A DNA stretch of 64,000 nt, taken from assembly GCF_001942345.1 (NCBI RefSeq), contig NZ_MKKI01000022.1, forward strand, positions 62,001 to 126,000, given 5' to 3'. The translations under genes and the position numbers were made by a program. Below, in pieces: positions 28,693 through 37,609 of this stretch (its first letter is position 1; each line of letters begins with the position of its first letter). The notes under the pieces are model-generated. The model was given only the letters and a program-made list of their open reading frames with translations. It did not search any database and was not told the DNA's origin. This stretch comes from Corynebacterium sp. CNJ-954. GTDB lineage: Bacteria; Actinomycetota; Actinomycetes; Mycobacteriales; Mycobacteriaceae.

Positions 28693-30344
28693 TCCACCTC
28701 GATCCGGTTGTCGGCCGCATTGACGACGACGGGGTCATGTGAGGCAGCCACAACGGTAGCACCCGCCGCAGCCCACCGCCGTAGTCGGTCCATCACCGCG
28801 ACAGCGTTGTGTGTGTCGAGGTGCGCCGTCGGCTCATCCAGGACGAGAAGCGACCCCGGTGCCTGACGACCCTGGGGCCTCTCCACGTCCCCCAGTTCTT
28901 CATCGAGGGCCCGGCGTTGCTGTTGTCCGAGGGACAGCTCCGAGGTGTCGCCGATGAGCGTGGGGTCGAGAACCGGGCGCTGGGGGAGATAGGACGTTCG
29001 CTCCCAGAGGGGTCTCCCCGTGTAGACCGTACCGTCGACCGTGACGTCAGCACGCCCGTGGATACCGTCGGTGGCGATGCCGAGGAGGGCGAGGAGTGCC
29101 GTGGTCTTCCCTGACCCGTTGGGTCCGGAAAGCACAGTTAGCTCACCGGGGGCCGCAGTGCCCGTGACATCGCGGGGCCTGGGGCCGTCTCTGCCGTCAG
29201 CCCGCAGTCCTGAGAAGACCACCCGCACACCGAGATCACCGCTGTCGGTGTCTGCGCTGGGTGCACCGTCTGAACGGCTGCTTGGTCGGGGGGCACTGGA
29301 CGACGTCTCTGTCGTGCCAGCCTCGTCAAGAAGGGTGAGGATACTGTCGACGGCGACAAAGCCGTCCTTGGCATCGTGGAATCTGGCCCCGACCTGGCGT
29401 ACGGGATTGTAGACCTCGGGGATGACGATCAACACCGTGAGCCCCGCGGCCAGTGTCATCGACCCGTCGAGAAGTCGGAACCCGATACCGACGGCGACCA
29501 GTGCGATGGACAAGGTGGCGAGGAACTCGAGGACCATGCTGGACAGAAAGGCGACGCGCAGCACTGACATCGTCGACCTGCGGTGCTGGCCGGAGAGTCT
29601 GTCCACCTCGGCGACGGGGGTGTCGACACGACCGAGTCCCTTCAGCGTGGGAAGCCCGGCGATCAGATCGAGCATCTGGTCGGTGAGCACACCCAGGTCA
29701 GCGAGCTTGCGTTCAGTGCGGCCAGCGGTGAGCGTGCCCACCAACCACATGAATACCGGGGTCAGGGGTAGTGTCACGACGGCGATCAAGGCTGAGCCGG
29801 CATCGAGCCACCAGATGACCACCAGGGTCACCGGGACCGTCACGACGGTGGAGACCAACGCCGGCAGGTAACCGGTGAGATAGGGGCCGAGTCCCTCGAC
29901 TCCCTCTGTGAGAAGCGTGCGCCATATCGCCCGGTCGACACGACGGGGGTCACTGACAGCCAGAACTCCCAGTGCAGTGACACGCAGGTCCTCCGTCGCC
30001 CGGGCGGCCGCCCGGTGGCTGTAGCGTTTCTCGGCCCAGGCGAGGACCACCTGTACTGCGACGAGAATGCCGAGACCAAGCAGAGGTCCGGCATGGTCGG
30101 ACAGACTGAGGGACGGATCTGTCACCGTGTCGGCGGCGATGGACCCGGTGAGTACCCCCGTAGTCACCAGTGCCAGGGTGCGGCACGCGGTCAGCACCGA
30201 CAGTAGAACGACCCACCGCCTGGTGTGCGAGGACAGCCTGAACAGCCGGAGGTCAACCGGCCCCGGTTTCTGCTGCCCTGCTTGCTTCCCTGTCTGAGCC
30301 TCCGCGCTCGTGTCTCCCTCTCCCTGTTCGATCGGAGCGTTCAC
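28689..30344 (-). CDS. cydD: ABC transporter subunit CydD (cytochrome bd assembly)
   Basis: The partner of CydC: an N-terminal six-segment membrane domain and an ATPase domain with Walker A GPNGSGKTT, signature ELSLGQQQRR and Walker B LLVLDEPTAHLD. I place the start at GTG 30344, which overlaps the cydB TGA in GTGA and gives 551 residues; a longer frame to 30419 would lie inside cydB. The signature Gly pattern (SLGQQ) departs from the canonical LSGGQ, as often seen in one half of heterodimeric ABC exporters. A linker rich in Ser/Asp (TTETSSSAPRPSSRSDGAPS) separates the domains. Confidence 0.92.
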   Translation of the reverse strand: MNAPIEQGEGDTSAEAQTGKQAGQQKPGPVDLRLFRLSSHTRRWVVLLSVLTACRTLALVTTGVLTGSIAADTVTDPSLSLSDHAGPLLGLGILVAVQVVLAWAEKRYSHRAAARATEDLRVTALGVLAVSDPRRVDRAIWRTLLTEGVEGLGPYLTGYLPALVSTVVTVPVTLVVIWWLDAGSALIAVVTLPLTPVFMWLVGTLTAGRTERKLADLGVLTDQMLDLIAGLPTLKGLGRVDTPVAEVDRLSGQHRRSTMSVLRVAFLSSMVLEFLATLSIALVAVGIGFRLLDGSMTLAAGLTVLIVIPEVYNPVRQVGARFHDAKDGFVAVDSILTLLDEAGTTETSSSAPRPSSRSDGAPSADTDSGDLGVRVVFSGLRADGRDGPRPRDVTGTAAPGELTVLSGPNGSGKTTALLALLGIATDGIHGRADVTVDGTVYTGRPLWERTSYLPQRPVLDPTLIGDTSELSLGQQQRRALDEELGDVERPQGRQAPGSLLVLDEPTAHLDTHNAVAVMDRLRRWAAAGATVVAASHDPVVVNAADNRIEVE

Positions 30345-31381
30345 GGTGTCGCGGCCCCTTCCGGCTCGGCGTCCACCGGGTCGGCGGCGATACGTTTGCG
30401 GAACACCCAGTAGGTCCACCCCTGGTACAACAGGATCAGGGGGACAATGAACAGCGTGGCCCAGGTCATCACCGTCAGCGTGTAGTCCGCGGACGAGGCG
30501 TTACGGATGTCGAGGCCGGTCCCGTCAGCAAGTGTTGTCGGCATCAGCCACGGGTACAGTGAGCCGAACAACAGGACCACCACCCCCAGGACCGTGACGG
30601 CGGTCGCGGCGAATGCCGTCCTGTCACGGTGCGTCACCATGGCGATCACCGCAACGACGACGCCAACCGCAGCGAGGGACGTTGCCACCCACGTCCACGG
30701 CTTGCCGTGGGAGAGTTGGGTCCACAGGACGAACGCCACAGCGGTGACCGCGGCCGACGCACCCGCCGGAAGGGTGATCCGGCCTGCACGCTCACGCAGA
30801 ACCCCGGTCGTCTTCAGTCGAAGGAAGCTCAGTCCGTGCAGCAGGAAAAGACAGGTGAACGCTGCCGCTCCGAGTAGTGCATAAGGGTTCAGCAGGCCGA
30901 GCAAAGTGGACAGGTCACTGGACATTTTCTGATCGGCGTCCACCGGGACGCCCCGCACCAGGTTGGCGAACGCCATGCCCCACAGGATCGGCGGCAGCCA
31001 CGAGGAGACCGCCACGGTGGCGTCACACCAACGACGCCAGCGTAGTGTGTCGACTTTCCCTCTCCACTCAAGAGCAACTGCACGGAGGATCAGCGCCATG
31101 AGTATGAGGAACAGCGGGAGGTAGAAACCGGAGAACATCGTGGCGTACCAGCCTGGGAACGCCGCGAACAATGCCCCGCCTGCGGTGATGAGCCAGACTT
31201 CGTTGCCGTCCCACACCGGACCAATGGTCCGCACCACACCGCTGAGTAGGGAGTCACTGTTCCTCCCGACTACCGGGAGCAGCATCCCGACCCCGAAATC
31301 GAAGCCCTCCAGGAGAAAGTATCCGGCGAACAGGACGGTGATCAGTATGAACCAGAGTACAGGCAGATCAAGACTGGACAC
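30341..31381 (-). CDS. cydB: Cytochrome bd ubiquinol/menaquinol oxidase subunit II
   Basis: The 346-residue membrane protein starts MSSLDLPVLWFILI and has the conserved YFLLEGFDFGVGMLLP and GPVWDGNEVWLITAGGALFAAFP motifs of CydB. It binds with CydA to form the high-affinity bd oxidase, a non-pumping quinol oxidase used at low O2. It starts three bases after the cydA stop and overlaps cydD, so the four genes form one operon. The gene appears intact. Confidence 0.96.
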   Translation of the reverse strand: MSSLDLPVLWFILITVLFAGYFLLEGFDFGVGMLLPVVGRNSDSLLSGVVRTIGPVWDGNEVWLITAGGALFAAFPGWYATMFSGFYLPLFLILMALILRAVALEWRGKVDTLRWRRWCDATVAVSSWLPPILWGMAFANLVRGVPVDADQKMSSDLSTLLGLLNPYALLGAAAFTCLFLLHGLSFLRLKTTGVLRERAGRITLPAGASAAVTAVAFVLWTQLSHGKPWTWVATSLAAVGVVVAVIAMVTHRDRTAFAATAVTVLGVVVLLFGSLYPWLMPTTLADGTGLDIRNASSADYTLTVMTWATLFIVPLILLYQGWTYWVFRKRIAADPVDAEPEGAATP

Positions 31382-31384
31382 GGG

Positions 31385-33018
31385 TCACTCCTTTCCTTCG
31401 GTTTCCGGGCCGCTGCCTGAGCTGGCGGCTGTACCGCCACCGGTCATGCTGAAACGTACCGGTGACCGCCCGTCCTCGGGGCCGGGGAGGCCGAACCGGG
31501 CGCCGACGGTTGCCGCGGGTCCCGGGGCGTCGTCGGCGGGCGGCCCGTCCTGATCGGGCGGGCCGGCGAGGACCACGCGACGGATGAGCCAGAACCAGAT
31601 GATCGCCAGTACAAGGTAGACCACTGTGAATCCGACCAGGGTCACGATCACCGTCCACGGCGCGTGATCGGACACGCCCATGTCCACGGTCATCCGGATC
31701 AGTTCCGTCCGGGAATCCCCGACGGAATCGGGGTTCGGGTGAACCACCCACGGTTGACGTCCCATCTCCGTGAAGACCCACCCGGCGGAGTTCGCCAGGA
31801 ACGGCGTGGGGATGGCCAGCAGGCTGATCCAGCTGAACAGCGTAGCGGAACGGCCCGTAGGCATTCGTCCCTTCCGGGTGAACCACCAGCTCACGGCCAA
31901 CAGAATGCCGGAACCGGCCATCAGGCCGATCATCAGCCGAAAAGCCCAGTAGGTGACGAACAGGTTCGGGGAGTAGCTTCCTGCCCCGTACAGCATCTCT
32001 GACTGCTCCTGGAGGTCCTGGACCCCCTCCAGCGTCACACCGGAGAACTTCCCTTCGGCGAGATAAGGGAGGATCCAGGGCAGTTCGATGAGATGGTGGA
32101 CCGAATCACAGTTGTTGTGCGTGCCGATGGTGAGAATCGAGAACATCGGGTCGGACTCGGTGTGACACAGTGACTCCGCCGACGCCATCTTCATCGGCTG
32201 CTGCTGGAACATCAGTTTCGCCTGGGAATCCCCCGTGATGAAGAGGCTACTGCCGATACCAACGTGGTCCACCAGGCAAAACGGTGTGCGGGACGGTGCA
32301 TGTCGTGTCGTCCGTCGGTACCGCGTCCCCTGGTCGCGGAGGTGTTCTCCGGAACCTGTCCCGAAGCATTCAGGGCCCGGCGGGCACGGTGGTCACGGAC
32401 CATCCACCAGCCGGTGATGCCCAGCACGAATGTCCCCGCAGTGAGGAAGGAACCGGCGACGGCGTGCGGGAATGCTGCGAGTGCCGTCGGGTTCGTCAGG
32501 AGTGCGACGACATCGGTGAGTTCGGCACGTCCGGTCTCATGGTTGTACTCCGCGCCGACGGGATGTTGCATGAAAGAGTTGGCCACGATGATGAAGTAGG
32601 CGGAGAGGTTCACCGCGACGGCCACGACCCAGATGGACGCGGTGTGCATCCACCCCGGGATTCTCCCCCACCCGAAGATCCACAGGCCCAGGAACGTGGA
32701 TTCGAGGAAGAACGCAACAAGCCCTTCGAGCGCCAGGGGGCCGCCGAAGACATCGCCGATCATGCGTGAGTATTCCGACCAGTTCATGCCGAACTGGAAC
32801 TCCTGGACTATGCCGGTGGCGACCCCCATCGCGAAGTTGACCAGGAGGACGGTGCCGAAGAACCTGGTCGCACGGTACCACGCAGGTTTCCCGGTGACCT
32901 GCCAGAACGTCTGCATGACCGCCACCATGGGGGCCAGCCCGATCGTCAGTGGAACGAAGATGAAGTGGTAGACGGTGGTGATACCGAACTGCCACCGTGA
33001 GATGTCGACGATGTCCAT
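31385..33018 (-). pseudogene. cydA: Cytochrome bd oxidase subunit I, interrupted by a one-base frameshift
   Basis: The first part (33018 to 32212) carries SRWQFGITTVYHFIFVPLT with the high-spin heme His, the FMQHPVGAEYN heme ligand region and RFAWWTTL. The second part, in another frame down to 31385, continues with FITGDSQAKLMFQQQPMKM and GWVFTEMGRQPWVV. Together they make a normal CydA of about 540 residues. Around 32256-32264, restoring a single G gives WWTTLGIGSSLFITGD. As written the upstream frame ends in a junk tail and neither part is a complete oxidase subunit. GGAGG precedes the ATG. Either the bd oxidase is dead in this strain or one base is missing from the sequence. Confidence 0.9.
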
Positions 33019-33208
33019 ATGCCTGCCTCCGCAGTGTGGGTTGTTCCCTCTACGACATGTGTACGTCCTAGCGGTCGTTTCTGGTGGCAGGTTGGTTCCC
33101 GCGGGGGTGCGTGGCCGGTTATGTGGCCATTGAGGAACCGACGGAACACAGCATCCGACTACTGGGGGGAGTCGTCAGTTGTTTCCGCGTCCTGTCGAAA
33201 GGTCCCTG

Positions 33209-33919
33209 ATGTTCACGTTCGATGCCATGCCGGTCATGTTCGTCGGCCTACTGGTGATGTTTGGTTGGTGCAGTGTCTGGTCGGCCCGGGAATTTGCCGG
33301 CAGCCGGGACACCCGGCAGGGAGTGTCGAACCTGCTGCACCTCGTGATGTCTGTCGTTATGCTGCTGATGGTGGCCCGCCCCACCTGGCGGGTGCTGACC
33401 GGTGTCATCCTCGTGCCGGGGCTTGTCGGGTTCTTCGCGGTGGCGACCGTCTGGTTTGTCTGGCTCGCCGTCGGGGCCGGTCGTTCGCCAGGGCGGGGCG
33501 CACGGCTCCACTTCCTCGGGCACGCCGTGATGTTCACCGCGATGACCTGGCACCTGTGGGCGATGGTGGTGAAACCGTCGGTGGGTCACGGAGCGCATGG
33601 AGGACACGAGTCTGCTGGTTCGGGCATGGACGGCTGGGTGAGCGCGCAGAGCCAGGCTGGTGGGATTCTCTGGTGGTTCGCCGTCATCGGTCTGCCTCTG
33701 ATGGCGTACCTCCTGGTGGCCGGTGTCCGGGGAGTGTGGCTGGCGCTCTTCCCGGCTGCCCGGGTGCAGCCCCCCGACTGCCATGGCGCGCGGACCACGG
33801 GGCCAGCAACCTACCGGATGGCAGCGCTCACCGAATTCGCGATGAATGTCGGCATGTTCTGGATGAGTGTCGGGTTGATGACGCCCGTGCTTCCTTTCCT
33901 CGGTTCCCTTGCCTTCTGA
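33209..33919 (+). CDS. DUF5134-like His/Met-rich membrane protein
   Basis: The start ATG at 33209 (GAAAGG upstream) gives 236 residues with about seven membrane segments. The sequence is rich in Met and His around the membrane faces (LHFLGHAVMFTAMTWHLWAM, then HGAHGGHESAGSGM) and ends with NVGMFWMSVGLM. This matches the actinobacterial DUF5134 type, whose role is undefined. Met/His-rich loops and the setting among oxidase, DsbA/CcdA and copper genes suggest metal or oxidase maturation, which is inference. It is divergent from cydA. Confidence 0.7.
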   Translation: MFTFDAMPVMFVGLLVMFGWCSVWSAREFAGSRDTRQGVSNLLHLVMSVVMLLMVARPTWRVLTGVILVPGLVGFFAVATVWFVWLAVGAGRSPGRGARLHFLGHAVMFTAMTWHLWAMVVKPSVGHGAHGGHESAGSGMDGWVSAQSQAGGILWWFAVIGLPLMAYLLVAGVRGVWLALFPAARVQPPDCHGARTTGPATYRMAALTEFAMNVGMFWMSVGLMTPVLPFLGSLAF

Positions 33920-33955
33920 ATCTCCGGGTCGGTCGAAGGGGGACTCCTGACCCCG

Positions 33956-34714
33956 TCACGTCCAGGGAATATCGACGGGCTTCCCACGTCCGTCACAGTT
34001 GAGGACGGCTGCGACGTCGCCTGTCACCTGAGTGAGGGTGGCGCGTTCGCCGACGGTGCAGGTGTCCCGCAACTCCACGGGACGGTTGTGGTGACATGAT
34101 TTGCGGCGGACCGTCAGCAAGGGGGTTCCCACATCGATCTGCAGCTGGTCTGCGATCTCCGGCCACGCGGGGGCAGCGGTGGTGTACTCGACGGTACCGG
34201 ACAGCTCGACGCCGGCGACGGTGTGCAGGATCTCGTAGACGGAGCCGCTGGACAGGTCGGTGTCGAGCAACGGACGCGCCACGGCGACGTCAAACCAGAA
34301 CCGGTCGGCGGAAAAAGGGAGGCCGTTGGTGTATCTAATTCGGACGGCATGGACATACTCGGTGGTGGATGGAAGCCCGAGTGCCGTGGAGACAGCAAGG
34401 TTCGTTTCTATCCGCTGGACGGGGATGGCAGGAGGGGTTTCGTCTCCTACCGCGCTGATCGCATCATGCAGGCTCCGCACGGGGCCGAGCCCAGGGGAGC
34501 GACCAGCGTCGATGACATAGGACTGTCGTCCGCGCCCTCCACCGACAATCCCCTGGTCCCGTAAGGGTTGGAGGGCGCGACGGATCGTGCCGCGGCTTAC
34601 CCGGTACCGTTCGCTGAGCTCCAGCTCCCCGGGGAAGGTGTCGGAGAAGGCCCCGTCCTGCAGCTTCTGTAGGACGTCCTCACTGATTTGACGCCATCGG
34701 GGGGTCGAGGGCAC
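33956..34714 (-). CDS. GntR-family regulator with UTRA domain (HutC subfamily)
   Basis: The protein has 252 residues. The N-terminal GntR winged helix is plain (ELELSERYRVSRGTIRRAL, RDQGIVGGGRGRQSYV), followed by a UTRA ligand-binding domain (EYVHAVRIRYTNGLPFSADR, SVYEILHTVAGVELSG, TPLLTVRRKSCHHNRPVELR). The start is a GTG with AAGGAGG close upstream. It is divergent from the dsbA-ccdA operon, and a palindrome matching the HutC-type operator lies between them, so it most likely represses itself and that operon. The effector is unknown. Confidence 0.9.
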   Translation of the reverse strand: MPSTPRWRQISEDVLQKLQDGAFSDTFPGELELSERYRVSRGTIRRALQPLRDQGIVGGGRGRQSYVIDAGRSPGLGPVRSLHDAISAVGDETPPAIPVQRIETNLAVSTALGLPSTTEYVHAVRIRYTNGLPFSADRFWFDVAVARPLLDTDLSSGSVYEILHTVAGVELSGTVEYTTAAPAWPEIADQLQIDVGTPLLTVRRKSCHHNRPVELRDTCTVGERATLTQVTGDVAAVLNCDGRGKPVDIPWT

Positions 34715-34729
34715 GCCGCCTCCTTGTCG

Positions 34730-34743
34730 AATGTATATACATT
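34730..34743. promoter_or_regulatory. HutC-type GntR operator between gntR and dsbA
   Basis: AATGTATATACATT is a perfect 14-base palindrome containing GTATATAC, which fits the HutC subfamily pattern GT-N-TA-N-AC. It lies 16 bases from the gntR start and 17 bases from the dsbA start, so it would control both directions. Confidence 0.7.
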
Positions 34744-34759
34744 ACGTAGTGTACCCGTC

Positions 34760-35479
34760 ATGAACTCCCGTACACGACGTATCCTCATCGTAGTCGGTGC
34801 TGTTGCCGTGATTGCGGTGCTCGCCATCGGACTGTTGTTCTCCACCAGGGACGGCGACGACGACGCCACTGCAGATAGCACCGCTTCGCAGGGCAGTCAG
34901 GCCCGCGCGGACGAGGAGGAGCTCGGTCTCGCCCGCCGCGACCCGGACGATGTCCTCGCTGTCGGTGACGTGGATGCACCGGTCGTGTTGATCGAGTACT
35001 CGGACTACCGCTGCCCGTTCTGTGGTGTCTTTTCCCGGGAGACCATGCCGAAGCTCCAGGAGAAGTACATCGACACCGGGAAAGTTCGTTTCGAGTGGCG
35101 TGACTTCCCGGTATTCGGTCCGGAATCTGTTGAGGGGGCTGTCGCCGCGCGTGCCGCTGGGGAACAGGGCCTGTACTGGGAGTATCACGATGCCCTCTAC
35201 CGCGACGCGCCGACGAACGGGCACCTGGACATTGACCGTCAGAAGATCCTCGCGTGGGCTGAGGACGTTGGCGTCCCCGACATGGAGAAGTTCGAGGCGG
35301 ATCTGGACGATCCGGAGCTCCAGTCGCTCGTTGATCAGGACGCGGAGGAGGCATCCCGACTCGGTACGACTGGAACCCCGACCTTCTTCATCGGTAAGAC
35401 TCCCATGGTCGGGGCCCAGCCCGCGGACGTTTTCGACCAGTACATCGATGCTGAGCTCGAGAAAGCGGGTGTGAACTAG
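34760..35479 (+). CDS. Membrane-anchored DsbA-family thiol-disulfide oxidoreductase
   Basis: The start at ATG 34760 gives 239 residues with an N-terminal signal-anchor (residues 8-30, ILIVVGAVAVIAVLAIGL), an acidic linker, then a thioredoxin-like DsbA domain with the active-site CPFC in YSDYRCPFCGVFSRETMPKL and the cis-Pro loop TTGTPTFFIG. It should act on the outer face of the membrane, oxidising or isomerising cysteines of exported proteins. It sits directly upstream of ccdA (adjacent codons), behind the GntR operator. Its redox partner is likely the CcdA/CPVC membrane pair encoded downstream. Confidence 0.92.
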   Translation: MNSRTRRILIVVGAVAVIAVLAIGLLFSTRDGDDDATADSTASQGSQARADEEELGLARRDPDDVLAVGDVDAPVVLIEYSDYRCPFCGVFSRETMPKLQEKYIDTGKVRFEWRDFPVFGPESVEGAVAARAAGEQGLYWEYHDALYRDAPTNGHLDIDRQKILAWAEDVGVPDMEKFEADLDDPELQSLVDQDAEEASRLGTTGTPTFFIGKTPMVGAQPADVFDQYIDAELEKAGVN

Positions 35480-36433
35480 ATGGACATCGGATATACCGGC
35501 GCATTCCTCGGCGGCATCCTCAGTCTCCTCAGCCCGTGTTCGGTACTGCTCCTCCCCGCCTTCTTCGCCTACGCCTTCACATCCCCGACGAAGCTCATCG
35601 GACGGACGGCGGTGTTCTATGCCGGTCTTGCTGCGACACTCGTTCCCCTCGGTGTCTTCTCCGGTACGTTGGGCTTTCTCGTCACCACTCACCGATCCAC
35701 GCTGATCGCGATCGTGTCCGTGGTAGTTATCGTGCTCGGGTTGTGGCAGTTATCGGGGATCCCTTTCCCCGGTATGGTGAGGGTGCGGGCCCAGTCCGGC
35801 GACCGAACATCGCCTACCTCGGTTTTCGCCCTTGGGGCGGTCTACGCGGTGTCCGGCGTATGCGCCGGACCGATCCTTGGATCGGTCCTGATGGTGGCGG
35901 CACTCGGAGGAAATGCCGTGTACGGCGGTGTGATGCTCGCCCTCTACGCTCTGGGGATGACCGTCCCCTTGTTCATCCTCGCCTTTCTCTGGAAACGGGC
36001 GGGCAGTCGCGTCCGGTCGTTGGTGAAGCCGAGGAAGATCAGCATCGGCGTGTGGGAGAACACCTGGACCATGCTGATCTCCGGTGTCCTGTCCGTCGCC
36101 ATCGGCGTATTCCTCCTGGTCACCGACGGCACGGCGGATCTCGGCGGGGTATTCACCATCGGCACCCAGTACGAGGCGGAGTCGTCCCTGTCCTCCTGGA
36201 GTCAGAATATCTCCGACATCTGGTTCGTCGTCGGGGCCGTCGTGGTCCTGGTGGTGTTGCTGCTGTGGCGGGCCCTGCGCGGGAACCGGCCTGGCGCGGG
36301 GGATACCGTCGGCAAAAGCGCAGGGGGCACAGACGACCTTTCTGATGCAGTGGGGTCAGTGGTCGACGCGTCCTTCGCACTGAGCGGGAAAAGAGGTCAC
36401 GGTCCTGAAGAGACGAGGAGTGAGGACCTGTGA
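35480..36433 (+). CDS. ccdA: CcdA/DsbD-type membrane thiol electron carrier
   Basis: The protein has 317 residues with about six to eight membrane segments and the two conserved Cys sites of CcdA, LSLLSPCSVLLLPAFF in segment 1 and VSGVCAGPILGSV in the middle. CcdA moves electrons from cytoplasmic thioredoxin across the membrane to extracytoplasmic thiol proteins, serving cytochrome c maturation. It starts immediately after the dsbA stop and its TGA overlaps the next gene's GTG. The C-terminal tail beyond the membrane part is hydrophilic and acidic. Confidence 0.88.
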   Translation: MDIGYTGAFLGGILSLLSPCSVLLLPAFFAYAFTSPTKLIGRTAVFYAGLAATLVPLGVFSGTLGFLVTTHRSTLIAIVSVVVIVLGLWQLSGIPFPGMVRVRAQSGDRTSPTSVFALGAVYAVSGVCAGPILGSVLMVAALGGNAVYGGVMLALYALGMTVPLFILAFLWKRAGSRVRSLVKPRKISIGVWENTWTMLISGVLSVAIGVFLLVTDGTADLGGVFTIGTQYEAESSLSSWSQNISDIWFVVGAVVVLVVLLLWRALRGNRPGAGDTVGKSAGGTDDLSDAVGSVVDASFALSGKRGHGPEETRSEDL

Positions 36434-36939
36434 CAGTGCGTCTGAAGTCTCTGCGGACCCTGTCCACCTGGCCGGCACGACGCTGGTTCACCGCGGTGGC
36501 CACTGCGGTGGCGACGGTCTTGGTCACCGCGGTTCCGACGGCGATGATCCCTACGCCGTACTTCACCCGCGACGTGCCGACGACTGCATGGGCGTGGCCG
36601 GTGCTTCTGGTGACGTCACTGCTGGTCGGGATGGTGACTGCCACCTACGTCGCGAGGAAGGACGCAATCCAGTCGAAGGACCGCAGTTCGCGGCTGGGTG
36701 CTCTCGGCGCCGCCACCACGTTTTTCGCCGTCGGCTGCCCGGTGTGCAACAAGCTTGTGCTCCTGGCCCTGGGGTACACCGGAGCGATGCAGTACTTCGC
36801 CCCGGTGCAACCGGCGCTGGCAGTACTGGCGGTGCTGGTGCTGGTGTGGGCCCTTGTCACACGGGTCCGCAGGGAGGACAGCTGCCCGGTCACTCCTGCT
36901 GTTGCTCTGGCCGGGGCGTCTCCCGGCGGACGAGGATGA
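36430..36939 (+). CDS. Small membrane protein with CPVC motif
   Basis: The protein has 169 residues with four membrane segments. The third begins TTFFAVGCPVCNKLVLLALG and continues with GAMQYFAPVQPALAVL, a pattern seen in conserved actinobacterial membrane proteins of undefined role. The CxxC at the membrane edge and translational coupling with ccdA (GTG overlapping TGA) point to a thiol-disulfide step together with DsbA and CcdA. It is not VKOR: the other VKOR Cys pair is missing. Its 3' end overlaps the methyltransferase gene by 50 bases on the opposite strand. Confidence 0.72.
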   Translation: MTVRLKSLRTLSTWPARRWFTAVATAVATVLVTAVPTAMIPTPYFTRDVPTTAWAWPVLLVTSLLVGMVTATYVARKDAIQSKDRSSRLGALGAATTFFAVGCPVCNKLVLLALGYTGAMQYFAPVQPALAVLAVLVLVWALVTRVRREDSCPVTPAVALAGASPGGRG

Positions 36940-37609
36940 CTGTGTCCGCCGCGCGGTCACTGTTGTGTCCGGAGATACCGGAACGCACCACCGTCCATTC
37001 CGGCTGGGCCTGACCGTCATCCCCTGTCACCCCGAGCGCATTTAGTTCGGAGTCAGGAGAGTGCCGGGTGCGGTCGTTAGCGTTCTCTTCTCGGGAGACG
37101 GGCAGTGGGGGGAAGACGGAATGGGAGACAAGCAGGAGGTGCCCGCCGGGTCCTGTGGCGTCCCGTGCCGCGTGCAGGATGGCCCGCCGGAGTTCGTCGG
37201 CGCCAGGCATGTGAAGATAGCTGACAGTCACGAGTTCCATGGTCTCACCCGCCTGCGAGATCCGGGAGAGGTAGTCTACCGCGTCAGCGGTGATGAACCG
37301 GGTCCTGGAATCCAGGCTGTAACGGCGTGCGGCATCAGCGGCACGCCGAACCGCCACCGCTGACAGATCGACGCCGGTCACATCCCATCCACGGGAAGCC
37401 AGCCACAGGGCGTCCGCGCCTTCGCCGCAGCCCACGTCCAGTGCTCGACCGGTACCGGGGATCGCCTTCTCAACAGTAGCTTTCATCGCCGGGTTCACTG
37501 CTCCCGACCACACGCGGTCGCTCGAGGCGTACCGTTGGTCCCATTCTTCTCGGAGCGCGGCCGTGTCACAGGGATCTCCGGTGGCTTGTGGTGACGGGCG
37601 TGATGTCAT
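36890..37609 (-). CDS. Class I SAM-dependent methyltransferase
   Basis: The protein has 239 residues with the Rossmann motif I ALDVGCGEGADALWLASRG, motif II Asp in VTGVDLS and motif III RFITADAVDYLS, as in methyltransferase family 25/11 (thiopurine/tellurite-resistance TehB-like). The N-terminal EEWDQRYASSDRVWSG also resembles TehB-like enzymes. The substrate is unknown. It follows the alcohol dehydrogenase on the same strand, with its start overlapping that gene's stop, and its 3' end overlaps the CPVC gene on the other strand. Confidence 0.87.
   Translation of the reverse strand: MTSRPSPQATGDPCDTAALREEWDQRYASSDRVWSGAVNPAMKATVEKAIPGTGRALDVGCGEGADALWLASRGWDVTGVDLSAVAVRRAADAARRYSLDSRTRFITADAVDYLSRISQAGETMELVTVSYLHMPGADELRRAILHAARDATGPGGHLLLVSHSVFPPLPVSREENANDRTRHSPDSELNALGVTGDDGQAQPEWTVVRSGISGHNSDRAADTVILVRRETPRPEQQQE

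Noticed and set aside
33019-34002. A 327-codon plus-strand frame
   Set aside because: It is the shifted frame over the DUF5134-like gene and part of gntR; the composition (Arg/His/Gly-rich) is that of a GC-rich shadow, with no family motifs.
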